The notes: generated by a model from the letters alone, not told the origin. A DNA stretch of 64,000 nt from Roseovarius sp. M141 (GCF_024355225.1 NZ_VCNH01000008.1:2852001-2916000); one strand, 5' to 3'; positions 54,288 to 63,865 are shown, counted from the first letter of the stretch. Numbers and translations: made by a program.

Positions 54288-55472
54288 ATGTTTCTGCCCT
54301 TCTTCCAGCATCTGCGCGACGCGGGCCTGCCCGTATCCTTGCGTGAATACCTGACATTTCTAGAGGCCGTCGGCGCGAACCTCGTCACCTACGACACCGA
54401 AGGGTTTTACTACCTCGCCCGCGCGGCGATGGTCAAAGACGAGCGGCTGATCGACCGCTTCGACCGCGCTTTTGCTGCCGCTTTCAAAGGGCTCGAAGCG
54501 ATCACGCCGGGCGATGTGCTGAACGCAGTGGACCTGCCCGAGGACTGGCTGCGCAAGATGGCCGAGAAACACCTGACCCCCGAAGAACAGGCCGAAATCG
54601 CCTCCCTCGGCGGTTTCGAGCAGTTGATGGAGACGCTCAAACAGCGCCTGAAGGAACAGCAAGGCCGCCACCAGGGCGGCAACAAATGGATCGGCACGGG
54701 CGGCACCTCGCCCTTCGGCGCACATGGCTACAACCCCGAAGGCGTGCGCATCGGTCAGGACAGATCGCGCCACCAGCGCGCGGTCAAGGTCTGGGACCGC
54801 CGCGAGTTTGCCAATCTGGCGGGCGACGTCGAACTGGGCACACGCAACATCAAGATGGCCCTGCGCCGCCTGCGCCAATGGGCCCGCGACGGAGCAGCGG
54901 ACCAGCTTGACCTGCCCGGCACAATCCGCGCCACCGCACAAAAGGGCTATCTGGACGTTCAGACACGGGCCGAGCGGCGCAACGGCGCCAAGGTCCTGCT
55001 GTTTCTCGACGTCGGCGGCTCGATGGACGCCCATATCCAACTGGTCGAGGAACTGTTTTCAGCCGCGCGCGCCGAGTTCCGCCATCTCGAACATTTCTAT
55101 TTCCACAATTGCCTCTACGAAGGCGTCTGGCGCGACAACCGCCGCCGGTGGAGCGAAAAGACCCCCACATGGGACATCCTCAACACCTATGGTTCCGACT
55201 ACCGCTGCATCTTCGTCGGCGACGCCGCCATGTCCCCTTACGAAATAGCCTATGTCGGCGGCGCGAACGAGCACTGGAACGAAGAGGCCGGCCAGACCTG
55301 GCTGGACCGCGCCCGCGCGCAATGGCCCTCGAACCTGTGGATCAATCCGACCCCCGAGGCGCAGTGGCCCTACACCCAATCCACCCAGATGATCACACAG
55401 ATCTTCGAGGGCCGCATGGTCCCCATGACCCTCGACGGCCTCGATCGTGGCATGCGCAGCCTCAGCAGATAA
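54288..55472 (+). CDS. VWA domain-containing CoxE-like protein
   Basis: 394 aa, partner of the MoxR ATPase. The N-terminal half (FLPFFQHLRDAGLPVSLREY, PGDVLNAVDLPEDWLRKMA) is followed by a VWA domain from about residue 235 with LLFLDVGGSMDAHIQLVEEL. Here the MIDAS DxSxS is D-V-G-G-S, with Gly at the second position. Later blocks YFHNCLYEGVWRDNRRR and RCIFVGDAAMSPYEIAYVGG are typical of this group. Possible target is assembly of a metalloenzyme; unassigned. Confidence 0.9.
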   Translation: MFLPFFQHLRDAGLPVSLREYLTFLEAVGANLVTYDTEGFYYLARAAMVKDERLIDRFDRAFAAAFKGLEAITPGDVLNAVDLPEDWLRKMAEKHLTPEEQAEIASLGGFEQLMETLKQRLKEQQGRHQGGNKWIGTGGTSPFGAHGYNPEGVRIGQDRSRHQRAVKVWDRREFANLAGDVELGTRNIKMALRRLRQWARDGAADQLDLPGTIRATAQKGYLDVQTRAERRNGAKVLLFLDVGGSMDAHIQLVEELFSAARAEFRHLEHFYFHNCLYEGVWRDNRRRWSEKTPTWDILNTYGSDYRCIFVGDAAMSPYEIAYVGGANEHWNEEAGQTWLDRARAQWPSNLWINPTPEAQWPYTQSTQMITQIFEGRMVPMTLDGLDRGMRSLSR

Positions 55473-55486
55473 CGCGCCGCCCCACC

Positions 55487-55522
55487 TTTTCTTCTTGCCT
55501 TAAATATCCCCGCGCGGAGCGC
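55487..55522. repeat. Recurrent intergenic motif, copy 2
   Basis: TTTTCTTCTTGCCTTAAATA followed by TCCCCGCGCGGAGCGC. A near-identical block lies at 60837-60869 and a looser one at 44225. All three are just past the 3' ends of genes. Confidence 0.55.
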
Positions 55523-55532
55523 TCCCGAACCC

Positions 55533-56306
55533 TCACTCGGCGCCGTCCCCGGTCACAAGGCGCCACTCGCGCAACTCTTCTTCGACGAGCACGTAAATCT
55601 CATCCGGCGGCGTTGCCAGCGCGGGGCGCATCAGGCGGATATCGACGCCCATATCGTCCAGAAATTCCATGACGTCGCCCTGCCCGCTCTGAATGTCGGA
55701 CACTGCCAGAAACGCCGGCAGTACGGTATTTTTGCCAAAATAATGCTGATGCACCCCCACCTGCGCACTCTCACCCACGGCGCGCCTCACACCTGCTGCC
55801 AGGACATACGGGCAGGCAGAAAAGCAGATATCGCCAGCCTCAATTTCCGTCTCCAACCCCGCCGCGCGCAGGGCGCGCCCGATAGCGAGCGCATCGCGCA
55901 CCGATCCGCCGGGGCTGTTGATCGCTGCGCGCAGCAGCCCCTCCTCGGCCTCCAACTGCTTGGCAAACCGCGCATCGTCGCCCGGCGCAATTTGCCCGGT
56001 CAGGTGTAGCGTGTCCCCTGTGCGCAGGAATTCCAGCCGTTTCGGCATATCGCCACTGTTTCGGTATGGCCGTTCCGGAGCGCCCGGCGCGCGCGGTGGC
56101 AGGGGCGTGTCGCGCGGCGCATAGCGACGGGTCTGATCGCCAGGCGCCACCGGGCTGTCGACGCCCGGCGCGCTGGACGGCCACGCCAGCCGCGGCAGCG
56201 CACCCAGCACATCCGAACCCGCCAGAAGCGCCGCCATGATCAGCTGCAATCCCAGCACCGCGTATAGAACGCGCCGCGCATCCCAATCCTTCGGCGCATC
56301 ACTCAT
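55533..56306 (-). CDS. COG3904-type ClpP-like periplasmic protein
   Basis: 257 aa with an N-terminal membrane anchor (about 12-35, VLYAVLGLQLIMAALLAGS), a Pro-rich linker (60-90) and a ClpP/crotonase-fold domain. INSPGGSVRDALAIGRAL matches the ClpP-like oxyanion region, and DICFSACPYVLAAG contains the candidate nucleophile Ser; VHQHYF supplies a possible His. It resembles predicted periplasmic proteases of COG3904; no substrate is known. Its start overlaps the stop of the upstream membrane-protein gene by 4 bp, suggesting a functional pair. Confidence 0.75.
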   Translation of the reverse strand: MSDAPKDWDARRVLYAVLGLQLIMAALLAGSDVLGALPRLAWPSSAPGVDSPVAPGDQTRRYAPRDTPLPPRAPGAPERPYRNSGDMPKRLEFLRTGDTLHLTGQIAPGDDARFAKQLEAEEGLLRAAINSPGGSVRDALAIGRALRAAGLETEIEAGDICFSACPYVLAAGVRRAVGESAQVGVHQHYFGKNTVLPAFLAVSDIQSGQGDVMEFLDDMGVDIRLMRPALATPPDEIYVLVEEELREWRLVTGDGAE

Positions 56307-57583
56307 GCCGAGGTATCCGGGTCGCCTGCCCGCTCCGCCTCAGTCGCTGGCACCGGGCGGCGTACCTCGTCCATCTCATGCAGCACCATCATCGCCGCGC
56401 GCAATTCGGACAGGGTCAGCGTCTGCTCGATCCCCACGCCTTCGCGCCCCGACCGGATGGCGGCCTGCGTCACCATCAGGATGAACACCAGCACGGCGGG
56501 CAGCAGATCAATCGCGATAGCCCCCGCCCACGAGGGCGCGAAATTACCGGCATAGCGGATCACCGCATCGGCGGTCGAAATCGGCGTATAGGTCGTGTCG
56601 CTGGGCGGCGGCATCGCCACCACCGCATCGGCGGCACTGCGCAGCGTGGTGGCGCGCTGGCCCAGCACCTCCAATACCGACGTAATCGTGCTTTGCTGAT
56701 CACCGCGCGCCGCATCGCTGCGCCCGTCAAGTTCCGGCAGCACCACCGACGCCGCCAGATCCTGCGCCGCACGCGATACCAACGGCGCAACCGATAGCTG
56801 CCGCAGCTGCGCAATCAGCCCGGCCAGTCGCACCGCCTCTTCGGAAAACTGGACCGACCGCGGCTCGACAGGGCCCGGCTCGACCGTCAGCGCGCGCATG
56901 CGCGACAGGGTCGCGTTGCCCTCGGCAAATGCCGCGTCGACCAGTGGCTGCTGCGTGGCGATCTGCGCCTCCAGCCCGCGCAGCTCGTCCGATTTCTGGC
57001 TGAGCACCCGAAACACTGCGCCCCGCCCGGCAAGGCCCGACAACCCGCCATCGGCCTCCTGCGCGCCCAGATCCTCGAAGGATTGGCGCACGCGCGCCAC
57101 GTCCCGCTCCAGCCCCTGCGCCGAAACGGCGATCAGGTTCGCCTGCTCCAGCGAGGCCTGATATTCCTGTACCGTCTTGGCCAGATGCTGCTCCACCGCC
57201 GCAGATCCGGCCAGCGCGGCGGCATTCAGCCAAGACGACATCGCGATGATTGCCAGCGATCCGATTGCCATCGACACCAACAGCCCGATGCGCGACGCCA
57301 TCGTGCGCACCGACGGCAACAGCCGCATCAGATAGGACCAAAAGACAAAGATCCCGACCGACACGGCGATCGAATAGGACGCCGCCGCGAAAAAGCTGAG
57401 CGCCCCGTTGTCGTCCAACAACGATGACACCCCGAGGTAGGTGTAGATACCCGACGCCGTCGCCAACACGCCCAGCGCGGCGCCGGTGATGCTGTCCAGC
57501 CAGCGCACATGGCCCTCCAGCTCGGCGGCATAGCGCACGCCTTGCGCCTCGGCGCGTGTGATCTGTGCGTTGCTGTCGGTCAT
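56303..57583 (-). CDS. Membrane protein with extended coiled-coil region, unknown function
   Basis: 426 aa. Three N-terminal TM helices (about 28-48, 58-85, 96-120), a long soluble region of predicted helix (about 125-345, rich in Gln/Glu/Ala, e.g. LEAQIATQQPLVDAAFAEGN), and a C-terminal TM helix (IAIDLLPAVLVFILMVTQAA). Start taken at MTDSNAQITRAEAQ, ATG 57581-57583. No family recognised; topology suggests a membrane scaffold or sensor with a large exported or cytoplasmic coiled domain. Overlaps the COG3904 gene (ATGA). Confidence 0.72.
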   Translation of the reverse strand: MTDSNAQITRAEAQGVRYAAELEGHVRWLDSITGAALGVLATASGIYTYLGVSSLLDDNGALSFFAAASYSIAVSVGIFVFWSYLMRLLPSVRTMASRIGLLVSMAIGSLAIIAMSSWLNAAALAGSAAVEQHLAKTVQEYQASLEQANLIAVSAQGLERDVARVRQSFEDLGAQEADGGLSGLAGRGAVFRVLSQKSDELRGLEAQIATQQPLVDAAFAEGNATLSRMRALTVEPGPVEPRSVQFSEEAVRLAGLIAQLRQLSVAPLVSRAAQDLAASVVLPELDGRSDAARGDQQSTITSVLEVLGQRATTLRSAADAVVAMPPPSDTTYTPISTADAVIRYAGNFAPSWAGAIAIDLLPAVLVFILMVTQAAIRSGREGVGIEQTLTLSELRAAMMVLHEMDEVRRPVPATEAERAGDPDTSA

Positions 57584-57651
57584 GTGTTTCCCCTGCCCTG
57601 TCATTCGCCCCAATATGGGGCCTTGGCGGGCAATGGCAAAGCGCGCGTGCG

Positions 57652-58383
57652 TCAGGTGCGAAACAGCAGCCCCGGCCCCCAGCCTGCCGCATCCACCCCG
57701 GCCAGCCGCAACAGGTGCCAGACCAGTGCCTGATTGGAGGTGACCACCGGCAGCCCAGTGATCGCCTCGACCTCGTCGATGATCGCAAAGGTCTGCAAAT
57801 TCGTGCAACTGGCGAACAGCGCCTCGACCTCCGGCGCCTTGGCCGCCTCCAGCAACGCCGCCCGCGTTGATGCGGGATCGATCCGCGCCACCCGGCGGTC
57901 GTCCCCCTCGGCAAAGCTGATTTCGCGGACCACATCAATGTCGCTGGCCGCCAGCAGCGCGCACATCGGCGCCGTGACGCGGGCGACATAGGGCGTAACC
58001 ATGCCGATGCGGCGCACACCCAAATGGCCCAGCGCAGCGATGACGGCGCTGATGGGGTCGCTGACCTGGATGGCGGGATGCACGCTGCGGATCTGCTCGG
58101 CCACGCGGGCCTGCCCGATGACGGTCGCACCCGACGTGCAGGCATAGCCGATCACGTCCAGCCCGGCAGGCAGCAGCCCGGCCGCGACCGGCATGGCAGC
58201 ATCCATCTGCGCCAGCGTTTCCGGCGTGATTTCAGACGCGACCGGAATGCGCGCATGCAACAGTTGCACGTCCCGGGACGCCAGAACCTGCCGCGCTTCA
58301 AATTCCAGCGTCTCGTCCGTCGCCAGCACGATCAATCCCAGCCGTGCACCGTTCGCGGCGCCGTCGTTCAACACATAGTCCAT
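57652..58383 (-). CDS. Asp/Glu racemase superfamily protein (maleate isomerase-like)
   Basis: 243 aa, two alpha/beta halves with the paired cysteines of the family: [12 protein letters not shown] (about Cys81) and [15 protein letters not shown] (about Cys195). Also [20 protein letters not shown] at the start. Resembles arylmalonate decarboxylase/maleate cis-trans isomerase members more than classical racemases. Start ATG shares one base with the anmK stop (TGATG), so it is translationally coupled to anmK. Confidence 0.85.
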   Translation of the reverse strand: MDYVLNDGAANGARLGLIVLATDETLEFEARQVLASRDVQLLHARIPVASEITPETLAQMDAAMPVAAGLLPAGLDVIGYACTSGATVIGQARVAEQIRSVHPAIQVSDPISAVIAALGHLGVRRIGMVTPYVARVTAPMCALLAASDIDVVREISFAEGDDRRVARIDPASTRAALLEAAKAPEVEALFASCTNLQTFAIIDEVEAITGLPVVTSNQALVWHLLRLAGVDAAGWGPGLLFRT

Positions 58384-59483
58384 CAGCCAACCTCCGGTTT
58401 ACTGAGCGTGCCGCCGCACACGGCCGCGCGAACGCCTGTCGTGCTGGCGCAGGACGTCGGCATCCCCCGCGCCACGCGCACCGCCAGATAGCCAAAGGCC
58501 TGCGCCTCCAGCATATCCCCGTCAAGGCCCACATCCTCGACCGGCGCCACGTCGCAGTCCAGCGCGGTGCGCAGCATGTCCATCATCACCGGATTATGCC
58601 GCCCCCCGCCAGTGACCAGCAGTCGGCTGGGTGGTTCGGGGCAATGCTCCATCCCGCGCAGCACGGCGGCGGCGGACATGGCGGTCAGCGTGGCGGCGGC
58701 ATCGGCATCGCTCAGCTCCCCCACCAGCCCGATCATGTCGGCAAAGGCATCACGATCCAGCGATTTCGGGGGCAATTTCAGGAAATACGGCTGCTCCAGA
58801 AACTGCTCCAGCGCGCCGTCGGCCACCGTACCGGCGCGCGCCAGCCTGCCGCCCTCGTCAAAGGGCAGGCCGCGCCGCGCCATCAGCAGATCGTTGATCG
58901 GCGCATTGGCAGGCCCGGTGTCAAAGGCGATCAGCGCGCCATTATCCTCAGGCCGGCGTGCGCTGGGATCGACCCAAGTCAGATTCCCGACCCCGCCCAG
59001 ATTCAGAAACGCCACCGGCGCATCCGCACCGATATATCGCGCGCAGGCAAAGTGGAAGAACGGCGCCAGCGGCGCGCCCTGACCGCCCTGCTGCACATCC
59101 GCACTGCGAAAATCCCACACCACCGGCAGTTCCAGCGCCTCGGCCAGCGCCGCTCCGTCGCCCAACTGATGCGTGCCGCGCCCGCCCGGATCATGCGCCA
59201 AGGTCTGACCGTGAAATCCGACAATCTCGGCCCCGTCAAACCCGGCCAACGCTTCGCCATGCGCCTGCATCACCACGCGCCCGGCGGCGCCCAGATCATC
59301 CCCCGGCCAGCGCCCCAGCGCCGCGCTCAGCACCGCCTGTTCGTCAGCCGAATACGCGCGGTACCGGCTGGCGCCAAAGCCAAAAATCGTCTCGCCATCG
59401 GTATCGATCATCGCCGTATCGACCCCGTCCAGCGACGTGCCCGACATCGCCCCCAAGGCCCACACGCGCCCCGTCTTCAACAT
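58383..59483 (-). CDS. anmK: Anhydro-N-acetylmuramic acid kinase
   Basis: 366 aa. Phosphorylates and opens 1,6-anhydro-MurNAc in cell-wall recycling. Family motifs: [20 protein letters not shown] (ATP site), [55 protein letters not shown] (catalytic Asp region) and [20 protein letters not shown] 59481-59483 preceded by AAGGAAAAGG. Divergent from tyrS. Confidence 0.94.
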   Translation of the reverse strand: MLKTGRVWALGAMSGTSLDGVDTAMIDTDGETIFGFGASRYRAYSADEQAVLSAALGRWPGDDLGAAGRVVMQAHGEALAGFDGAEIVGFHGQTLAHDPGGRGTHQLGDGAALAEALELPVVWDFRSADVQQGGQGAPLAPFFHFACARYIGADAPVAFLNLGGVGNLTWVDPSARRPEDNGALIAFDTGPANAPINDLLMARRGLPFDEGGRLARAGTVADGALEQFLEQPYFLKLPPKSLDRDAFADMIGLVGELSDADAAATLTAMSAAAVLRGMEHCPEPPSRLLVTGGGRHNPVMMDMLRTALDCDVAPVEDVGLDGDMLEAQAFGYLAVRVARGMPTSCASTTGVRAAVCGGTLSKPEVG

Positions 59484-59546
59484 GGCCTTTTCCTTTGCCT
59501 GATGCACACCTATACATGCCGCGCAAACCAAGCCGGGACAAGCACC

Positions 59547-60797
59547 ATGACCTATCACCCCAAATCAGACTTCCTGCGCATCATGATCGAGCGCGGCTAT
59601 CTGGCCGATTGCACCGACATGCAAGGGCTGGACGACCAGCTGATGGCGGGGATGGTGCCGACCTATATCGGCTATGACGCGACCGCGAAATCGCTGCATA
59701 TCGGGCATCTGCTGAACATCATGATGCTGCGCTGGCTGCAGAAGACGGGGCACAAGCCGATCACCCTGATGGGCGGCGGCACCACCAAGGTGGGCGACCC
59801 CAGCTTTCGCTCGGACGAGCGGCCCTTGCTGACGCCGCAGGTGATCGATGAGAATATCGAAGGCATGCAGCAGGTATTCGCGCGATACCTGACCTACGGC
59901 GACGGCGCGAGCGGTGCGATGATGGTCAACAACGCCGAATGGCTGGACGGGCTGAACTATCTGGACTTCCTGCGCGACATTGGGCGGCATTTTTCGGTCA
60001 ACCGGATGCTGTCCTTTGAATCGGTCAAATCGCGGCTGGACCGCGAGCAATCGCTATCCTTTCTCGAATTCAACTACATGATCCTGCAAGCCTACGATTT
60101 TCTGGAGCTGAACCGCCGCTATGGCTGCGCTCTCCAGATGGGCGGATCGGATCAGTGGGGCAATATCGTCAACGGCATCGACCTGACGCGCCGGGTAATC
60201 GACGGGCAGGTTTATGGCCTGACGTCGCCGCTGCTGACCACATCGGACGGGCGCAAGATGGGCAAATCCGCCGATGGCGCGATCTGGCTAAACGGCGAAA
60301 TGTGCAGCCCCTACACCTTCTGGCAGTTCTGGCGCAACACGACCGACGCCGATACCGGGCGGTTCCTGAAGCTTTACACCGAGCTTCCGGTGGAGGAATG
60401 CGATCGCCTCGGCGCGCTTGGCGGCGCGGAAATCAACGAATCAAAGATCATATTAGCGAACGAAGTCACGATGTTACTGCACGGAGTTGATGCGGCGCAA
60501 GCTGCCGAAGCGACGGCGCGCGAGGTCTTTGAAAAGGGCGGCATCGGCGACGATCTGCCCACCCTGACGCTGGAGCCCTCAGAGGTCGCAGACGGCATTT
60601 CCATCGTGCAACTCATCGTGCGCGCGGGCCTCGCCAAATCCGGCAAGGACGCCAAACGCCTGATCTCTGAAAACGGCGCGCGCCTCAATGACGCCCCGCT
60701 GGAAGATGCGGGCCTGATGCTCGACGCCGACGCCCTCGCCCGGCCCATCAAGCTGAGCGCCGGCAAAAAGCGCCACGCGCTCGTCCGCCTCGGCTGA
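59547..60797 (+). CDS. tyrS: Tyrosyl-tRNA synthetase
   Basis: 416 aa, class I. HIGH motif in [16 protein letters not shown], tyrosine-site [10 protein letters not shown] and [22 protein letters not shown] variant [13 protein letters not shown], and C-terminal S4 RNA-binding domain ([20 protein letters not shown]). Start ATG 59547 gives the normal TyrRS N-terminus; the longer upstream frame lies over anmK and is spurious. Confidence 0.97.
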   Translation: MTYHPKSDFLRIMIERGYLADCTDMQGLDDQLMAGMVPTYIGYDATAKSLHIGHLLNIMMLRWLQKTGHKPITLMGGGTTKVGDPSFRSDERPLLTPQVIDENIEGMQQVFARYLTYGDGASGAMMVNNAEWLDGLNYLDFLRDIGRHFSVNRMLSFESVKSRLDREQSLSFLEFNYMILQAYDFLELNRRYGCALQMGGSDQWGNIVNGIDLTRRVIDGQVYGLTSPLLTTSDGRKMGKSADGAIWLNGEMCSPYTFWQFWRNTTDADTGRFLKLYTELPVEECDRLGALGGAEINESKIILANEVTMLLHGVDAAQAAEATAREVFEKGGIGDDLPTLTLEPSEVADGISIVQLIVRAGLAKSGKDAKRLISENGARLNDAPLEDAGLMLDADALARPIKLSAGKKRHALVRLG

Positions 60798-60803
60798 AAC
60801 GCG

Positions 60804-60829
60804 GCGCGCCCATCAATCCGGGCGCGCCT
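60804..60829 (+). terminator. Terminator after tyrS
   Basis: 9-bp perfect GGCGCGCCC/GGGCGCGCC stem with an 8-nt loop, 7 bp past the tyrS stop, followed by a C-rich tract and then a T-containing motif. Confidence 0.72.
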
Positions 60830-60836
60830 CCCCCCA

Positions 60837-60869
60837 TTCTTCTTGCTTAAAATATCCCCGCCGGAGGCA
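60837..60869. repeat. Recurrent intergenic motif, copy 3
   Basis: ATTCTTCTTGCTTAAAATAT then CCCCGCCGGAGGC, closely similar to the sequence at 55487-55522. Sits just past the tyrS terminator. Confidence 0.55.
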
Positions 60870-60902
60870 CCTGCCCTCGGCAACCCAGCGCACGACCAGA
60901 TT

Positions 60903-61012
60903 AAAGCGTTTCGCGAAAAACCTGAATCACAGATTTTTGCGAAACGCGCGCAACATATCAGTGTTGCGCGCGTTTCGCCTTAATTGGGTGCCTAAGTTTA
61001 AGGCGAAACGCT
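60903..61012. repeat. REP-like array of three adjoining hairpins
   Basis: Four alternating copies of GCGTTTCGC and its complement build three stems: 60906-60914 with 60939-60947 (extended by A5/T5 inside); 60945-60955 with 60962-60972 (11 bp); and 60970-60983 with 60998-61011 (14 bp). Adjacent stems share bases, so alternative folds compete. It ends 2 bp before the FAU stop codon and separates converging tyrS and FAU genes. Confidence 0.8.
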
Positions 61013-61579
61013 TCAGGCGCGCGCGAACTCGATCACATCATTCTCGGTCACGATCATGTCCAGCGGTTGGTCGGTCGGCTCCAACGGCAGATTGTCGGCC
61101 TCTTGCGCAGCATAGGCAAACCCGATCGCCAGCGCCCCGCCCGCAAACCGCAGTTCTTCCAGCGTGCGATCGTAAAACCCGCCACCATATCCCAGCCGCC
61201 CGCCAGCGCGGTCAAAGGCGACCAGCGGCACAATCAAGATTTCCGGCGTGATGAAATCGTCCACCTCAGGAATACGCGCGCCAAACGGGCCGTCCTTCAT
61301 CGCGCATCCGGGCGTCCAGACCGAGAATTTCAGCGGCTGCCCCTCGCCCAGAATGACCGGAACACAGACCGGGCCATGCGCCGCCGCCTCGGCCATAGCC
61401 GACAGCGGGTCGATCTCGGTACGGATTGGCATGTAGCCAGCCAGTGACGCGCCGCGATACCCGGCCAAAACCTCACTCAGCCGCCCGGCGGCTGCCCCGC
61501 TGGACGCGTCATGTGCGGCCTTGCGGCGCGCAAAGGCGGCCTTGCGCGCCGCCGCCTTGATCTCGACCAGATCCATCAT
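61013..61579 (-). CDS. 5-formyltetrahydrofolate cyclo-ligase
   Basis: 188 aa. Converts 5-formyl-THF to 5,10-methenyl-THF using ATP. N-terminal KAAARKAAFARRKAAH, PIRTEIDPLSAMAEAAAHGP, and the conserved ILIVPLVAFDRAGGRLGYGG with GGFYDRTLEEL. Two start ATGs (61577-61579 and 61574-61576) straddle the mgtE stop in ATGATG, so translation is coupled to mgtE. Confidence 0.93.
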   Translation of the reverse strand: MMDLVEIKAAARKAAFARRKAAHDASSGAAAGRLSEVLAGYRGASLAGYMPIRTEIDPLSAMAEAAAHGPVCVPVILGEGQPLKFSVWTPGCAMKDGPFGARIPEVDDFITPEILIVPLVAFDRAGGRLGYGGGFYDRTLEELRFAGGALAIGFAYAAQEADNLPLEPTDQPLDMIVTENDVIEFARA

Positions 61580-62976
61580 AGCAGGAATACCGTAGCAAGA
61601 CCGAGGAACGACAGAAAGCCGATCACGTCAGTCATGGTCGTCACAAATGTGCCCGAAGCCAGCGCCGGATCTATCCCGAACCGGTCCAGCGTCAGCGGCA
61701 CCAACGTGCCCGCCAGTCCCGCCACGGTGAGGTTGATGATCATCGCCGCCGCAATGACATAGCCTAAAACGGGCGAACCGAACCAGACATAGCCCATGAC
61801 ACCCATCAGCACCGCAAAGACCGCGCCGTTGATCAGACCCACCAGCACCTCGCGCCGCACCACGCGCAGCGCATTCGACGCCGTCAGATCCCGCGCCGCC
61901 AGCGCCCGGACCGCGACGGTCAGGACCTGCGTGCCCGCATTGCCCCCCATCGACGCCACGATCGGCATGAGGACCGCCAGCGCCACGAACTGCGCGATCG
62001 TCGCCTCGAATTGCGCGATGACCAGCGCCGCAAGATTGGCTGTCACCAGATTGACAACCAGCCAGGGCAGCCGCCGCCGGGAGGTCGCCGTAACCGAATC
62101 CGACAGGGAGCTTTCCTCGTCCACACCGGCAAGGCGCAAGATGTCCTCCTCGTGCTCTTCGTCTAGAACCGCCATCGCATCATCGATGGTGATGACACCG
62201 ACAAGGCGGTCGTTTTCATCCACCACCGGCGCCGAAATCAAATGATACTGGTTAAAGGCATAGGCCACATCGCCCTCGTCCTGTGCGACGGGGATAACGT
62301 GGAACGTATCCTCGACCAGAGACCCCAGCATGACCTCGCGGCGCGACGACATCAGCTTGCCCAAGGTCACGTTGCCGACCGGATGCAGTTTCGGATCAAC
62401 CAAGATGATGTGATAGAACTGCTCAGGCAGCTCCTGCTGGTTGCGCATGAAATCAATGGCTTCGCCGACGTTCCAATATTCTGGCGCCATCACGAATTCG
62501 CGCTGCATCAAGCGACCGGCGGAATATTCGGGATAGGTCAGGGACTGGCGTACCGCGATCCGGTCGCTATCCTCCAAAACCTCGAGAATGGCGTTCTGTT
62601 CGTGGTCTTCCAGATCCTCGATCAGATCGACCACATCGTCGCTGTCCAGCTCGCGTACCGCGTCGGCCAACACCTCGGGATTGAGGTAGCGCAGCACCTC
62701 CTCACGGATCGAATCCTGAAGCTCGGTCAGGATTTCACCGTCAAATTCGTCGCCATAAAGCTCGATCAGGCGGCGCCGGTCAAAGGCGTCGATCTGCTCC
62801 AGAAGGTCGGCGATGTCGGCGGCGTGCAGTGGCTCCAGCTCGGCGATCAGCGCGGCGCGGTCGTCATTGTCGACCGCGTGGATGACGCGCGCGACCGCCT
62901 GGCGGTCCAGATCATAGGCATCCTCGCGCTCGTCCTCGGGGGCGGCAGCGTCCGGGGTCTGGTCCTGGTCGTTCAT
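61576..62976 (-). CDS. mgtE: MgtE-family magnesium transporter/channel
   Basis: 466 aa. N-terminal Mg-sensing superhelical domain (AELEPLHAADIADLLEQID, LDSDDVVDLIEDLEDHEQ), tandem CBS domains (about 150-265, LISAPVVDENDRLVGVITID), connecting helix, and five C-terminal TM helices with the pore motif region MPIVASMGGNAGTQVLTV and the last helix TTMTDVIGFLSFLGLATVFL. ATG 62974-62976 preceded by GGGAGAGC. Also transports Co2+ in some members. Confidence 0.94.
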   Translation of the reverse strand: MNDQDQTPDAAAPEDEREDAYDLDRQAVARVIHAVDNDDRAALIAELEPLHAADIADLLEQIDAFDRRRLIELYGDEFDGEILTELQDSIREEVLRYLNPEVLADAVRELDSDDVVDLIEDLEDHEQNAILEVLEDSDRIAVRQSLTYPEYSAGRLMQREFVMAPEYWNVGEAIDFMRNQQELPEQFYHIILVDPKLHPVGNVTLGKLMSSRREVMLGSLVEDTFHVIPVAQDEGDVAYAFNQYHLISAPVVDENDRLVGVITIDDAMAVLDEEHEEDILRLAGVDEESSLSDSVTATSRRRLPWLVVNLVTANLAALVIAQFEATIAQFVALAVLMPIVASMGGNAGTQVLTVAVRALAARDLTASNALRVVRREVLVGLINGAVFAVLMGVMGYVWFGSPVLGYVIAAAMIINLTVAGLAGTLVPLTLDRFGIDPALASGTFVTTMTDVIGFLSFLGLATVFLL

Positions 62977-63153
62977 CTGCTCTCCCGCGTTGCGCGTTTC
63001 CTTGGCCTGCGCAGCTTTACGCAATGGTTGGGTGAAAAACAACGTGCCGCGGGCTGTGGGCGCGTTGAAAATAGCGTGACCAACGCGCCCTCGCCCGCGC
63101 TGCGCCTTGCGCTAGGTTGCGCCCGAACGCCCACGGATGAGGAAAGCCGACAG

Positions 63154-63408
63154 ATGACCCACCAGAACCCGCCAACCGCCGCCCGCCACCTACGCGCCGC
63201 CGTCGCCGCGATCGAGGCCGAATTCGGCGCGGATTATGCCGCCAAACATCCCGAACTGGTCGCGGCGCTGGTGCAATCGGCCACCATTGAGGCGGCGGTT
63301 GCCACCGGCTATGGCGCCCATCAGGAAGCACTGGGTCAGGCACAGAACCTTACGTCGCAAATCTGCGAGACGTTACTGCGGCTCAAGCCGAAATTCTTTG
63401 GTGGATAG
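63154..63408 (+). CDS. Small conserved-looking hypothetical protein
   Basis: 84 aa from ATG 63154 with GAGGAAA upstream. Helical, Ala-rich (ARHLRAAVAAIEAEFGADYA, ALVQSATIEAAVATGYGAHQ, ICETLLRLKPKFFGG). No family recognised. Ends 22 bp before the converging CAP-domain gene. Confidence 0.65.
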   Translation: MTHQNPPTAARHLRAAVAAIEAEFGADYAAKHPELVAALVQSATIEAAVATGYGAHQEALGQAQNLTSQICETLLRLKPKFFGG

Positions 63409-63430
63409 AAACCGCTGCCGCGCGCGGCGC

Positions 63431-63865
63431 CTAGCAACCGGGCCGACCCAGCACCATCACCCAGATATTGCCCTCGCGCATCAGCGCGAATTCGCGCGCG
63501 CCCTCGCTCAGGATATTGCGCCGATGACCGGTGGAGTTCATCCAGCCGGTCATGACCTCGTCCAGACTGCCCTGCCCCTGCGCGATATTCTCGGCGATGA
63601 AGCAAAACCCATAACCGGCCGCGCGTGCCCGGTCGCCGATGCCCGACCCGTCCGAGCCTGTATGACTGAAAAACCCGTTCTGCGCCATGTCCCGCGCATG
63701 CCCGCCTGCGGCGCGTGTCAATGCCGCGCTGACGCCCAGCGGCTCCGCCCCGGCATTCGCGCGCAAGGCGTTGGTCTGTCCCTGCGCGGCGGCGCCCATG
63801 TCCTGCGCAACCGCCGGTGCGGCACTCAGACAAAGGCCAAGACAAAGGGCGAGGATTGGGCGCAT
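63431..63865 (-). CDS. CAP-domain (SCP/PR-1-like) secreted protein
   Basis: 144 aa with signal peptide (about 1-21, LALCLGLCLSAAPAVAQ). CAP core: ALTRAAGGHARDMAQNGFFS with the first His, HTGSDGSGIGDRARAAGYGF, FIAENIAQGQG and GWMNSTGHRRNILSEGAREF with the second His/Asn, ending WVMVLGRPGC. Two or three Cys could form a disulfide. Exported; biochemical role unknown. Confidence 0.88.
   Translation of the reverse strand: MRPILALCLGLCLSAAPAVAQDMGAAAQGQTNALRANAGAEPLGVSAALTRAAGGHARDMAQNGFFSHTGSDGSGIGDRARAAGYGFCFIAENIAQGQGSLDEVMTGWMNSTGHRRNILSEGAREFALMREGNIWVMVLGRPGC

Noticed and set aside
58344..59546. Upstream extension of the tyrS frame
   Set aside because: Overlaps anmK in antisense; known TyrRS start is at 59547.
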